6,326 bases of DNA, taken from assembly GCA_003661865.1 (NCBI GenBank), contig QMWY01000071.1, positions 1 to 6,326 on the forward strand, written 5' to 3'. Positions within the stretch are counted from its first letter, which is position 1. The number at the start of each line of letters is the position of its first letter. Origin of the DNA: Thermoprotei archaeon (GTDB lineage: Archaea; Thermoproteota; Thermoprotei_A; Sulfolobales; Ignisphaeraceae). The notes beneath the pieces are model-generated. The model was not told where the DNA came from and did not search any database. It was given only the letters and a program-made list of their open reading frames with translations. A program made the position numbers and the translations under genes. Positions 5,770 through 6,326 of the stretch are shown piece by piece.

Positions 5770-6326
5770 TCACGCCTTCCAGCTTTCTAGATACCTCTTC
5801 TGCTCCTCGGTGAGACTGTCGATCTCTATACCCATAGACTCGAGCTTCAGTCTGGCTACGGTTTCATCTATTTCACGCGGTACGCTATGGAGTCTTACGG
5901 CTAGTTTACCACGGTTCTTAGTTATGAACTCCACAGATAGTGCTTGGTTTGCAAAGCTCATATCCATGACCTCGCTTGGGTGTCCTTCAGCAGCTACTAG
6001 GTTTACAAGCCTCCCCTCAGCGAGAAGGTATAGCCTTCTGCCATCCCTGAGCCTGTACTCCTTGACATATTTACGCACCTCGCGCACCTCTACGGCTAGC
6101 TCCTCCAACGCCTTGATGTTGATCTCGACGTTGAAGTGCCCTGCGTTTGCAAGTATAGCCCCGTCCTTCATCTTCATGAGGTGCCTCTCGTCTATCACGT
6201 TGATGTTGCCCGTGGCCGTTATGAATATGTCCCCTAGCTCTGCAGCCCTCTCCATAGGCATGACCTCGAACCCGTCCATCACAGCCTCAAGGGCTCTCAC
6301 GGGGTCTACCTCAGTCACTATCACCC
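5770..6326 (-). CDS. ahcY: S-adenosylhomocysteine hydrolase, C-terminal part (5' end outside window)
   Basis: It reversibly splits S-adenosylhomocysteine into adenosine and homocysteine in the cytoplasm, relieving product inhibition of SAM-dependent methyltransferases. About 185 codons of a protein of roughly 410-430 aa are visible; the GTG at 6324-6322 is an internal Val of VIVTEVDP, not a start. Numbering from that residue, VIVTEVDPVRALEA (1-14) is the NAD-binding strand with the ribose-binding Glu5. FITATGNINVI (34-44) and LANAGHFNVEI (59-69) follow, and GRLVNLVAAEGHPSEVMDMSFANQALS (104-130) is the family's C-terminal signature. The protein stops at KRYLESWKA. It lacks the extra C-terminal Lys/Tyr arm that reaches the neighbouring subunit's NAD in eukaryotic and many bacterial enzymes, as is usual in archaeal enzymes. 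It converges on the DUF99 gene. Identity is near certain. Confidence 0.96.
   Translation of the reverse strand, partial: VIVTEVDPVRALEAVMDGFEVMPMERAAELGDIFITATGNINVIDERHLMKMKDGAILANAGHFNVEINIKALEELAVEVREVRKYVKEYRLRDGRRLYLLAEGRLVNLVAAEGHPSEVMDMSFANQALSVEFITKNRGKLAVRLHSVPREIDETVARLKLESMGIEIDSLTEEQKRYLESWKA

Overview
The window looks like chromosomal DNA from a hyperthermophilic crenarchaeon, probably of the Desulfurococcales type. The evidence is a bifunctional archaeal FBP aldolase/phosphatase, a short (228 aa) archaeal triosephosphate isomerase, an Orc1/Cdc6-1 replication initiator, GAGGTG-type ribosome binding sites, TATA-box promoters, GTG and TTG starts, and heavy use of AGG/AGA and ATA codons. 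Genus-level assignment is inference. Every protein gene belongs to a recognisable archaeal family; I see no mobile element, CRISPR array or phage gene.

Left part (1-3442, all + strand): the C-terminal part of the fructose-1,6-bisphosphate aldolase/phosphatase is cut by the window edge. A complete triosephosphate isomerase follows, then a complete membrane-bound proton-pumping pyrophosphatase. The first two enzymes are consecutive in gluconeogenesis: TIM makes DHAP from GAP, and FBPA/P joins the two and dephosphorylates the product to fructose 6-phosphate. The pyrophosphatase removes PPi from biosynthesis and stores part of its energy as an ion gradient. The gaps of 66 and 121 nt contain promoter-like and T-rich elements, so the three genes may be separate transcription units.

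Middle (3443-3877): a 435-nt region without a protein gene. It holds hairpin/T-tract terminator candidates after the pyrophosphatase, an unexplained GC-rich two-tier hairpin, a complete tRNA-Ala(UGC) gene on the minus strand, and back-to-back TATA boxes for the tRNA (minus) and orc1/cdc6 (plus).

Right part (3878-6326): orc1/cdc6-1 is followed, with a 44-nt overlap, by a DUF99 (UPF0215) protein, a family related in fold to endonuclease V. Convergent to this pair is the C-terminal part of S-adenosylhomocysteine hydrolase (minus strand), cut by the right edge of the window.

The points most worth a second look are the overlapping initiator/DUF99 pair, the two glutamates in helix 6 of the pyrophosphatase together with its K+-independence signature, and the structured non-coding block next to orc1/cdc6.
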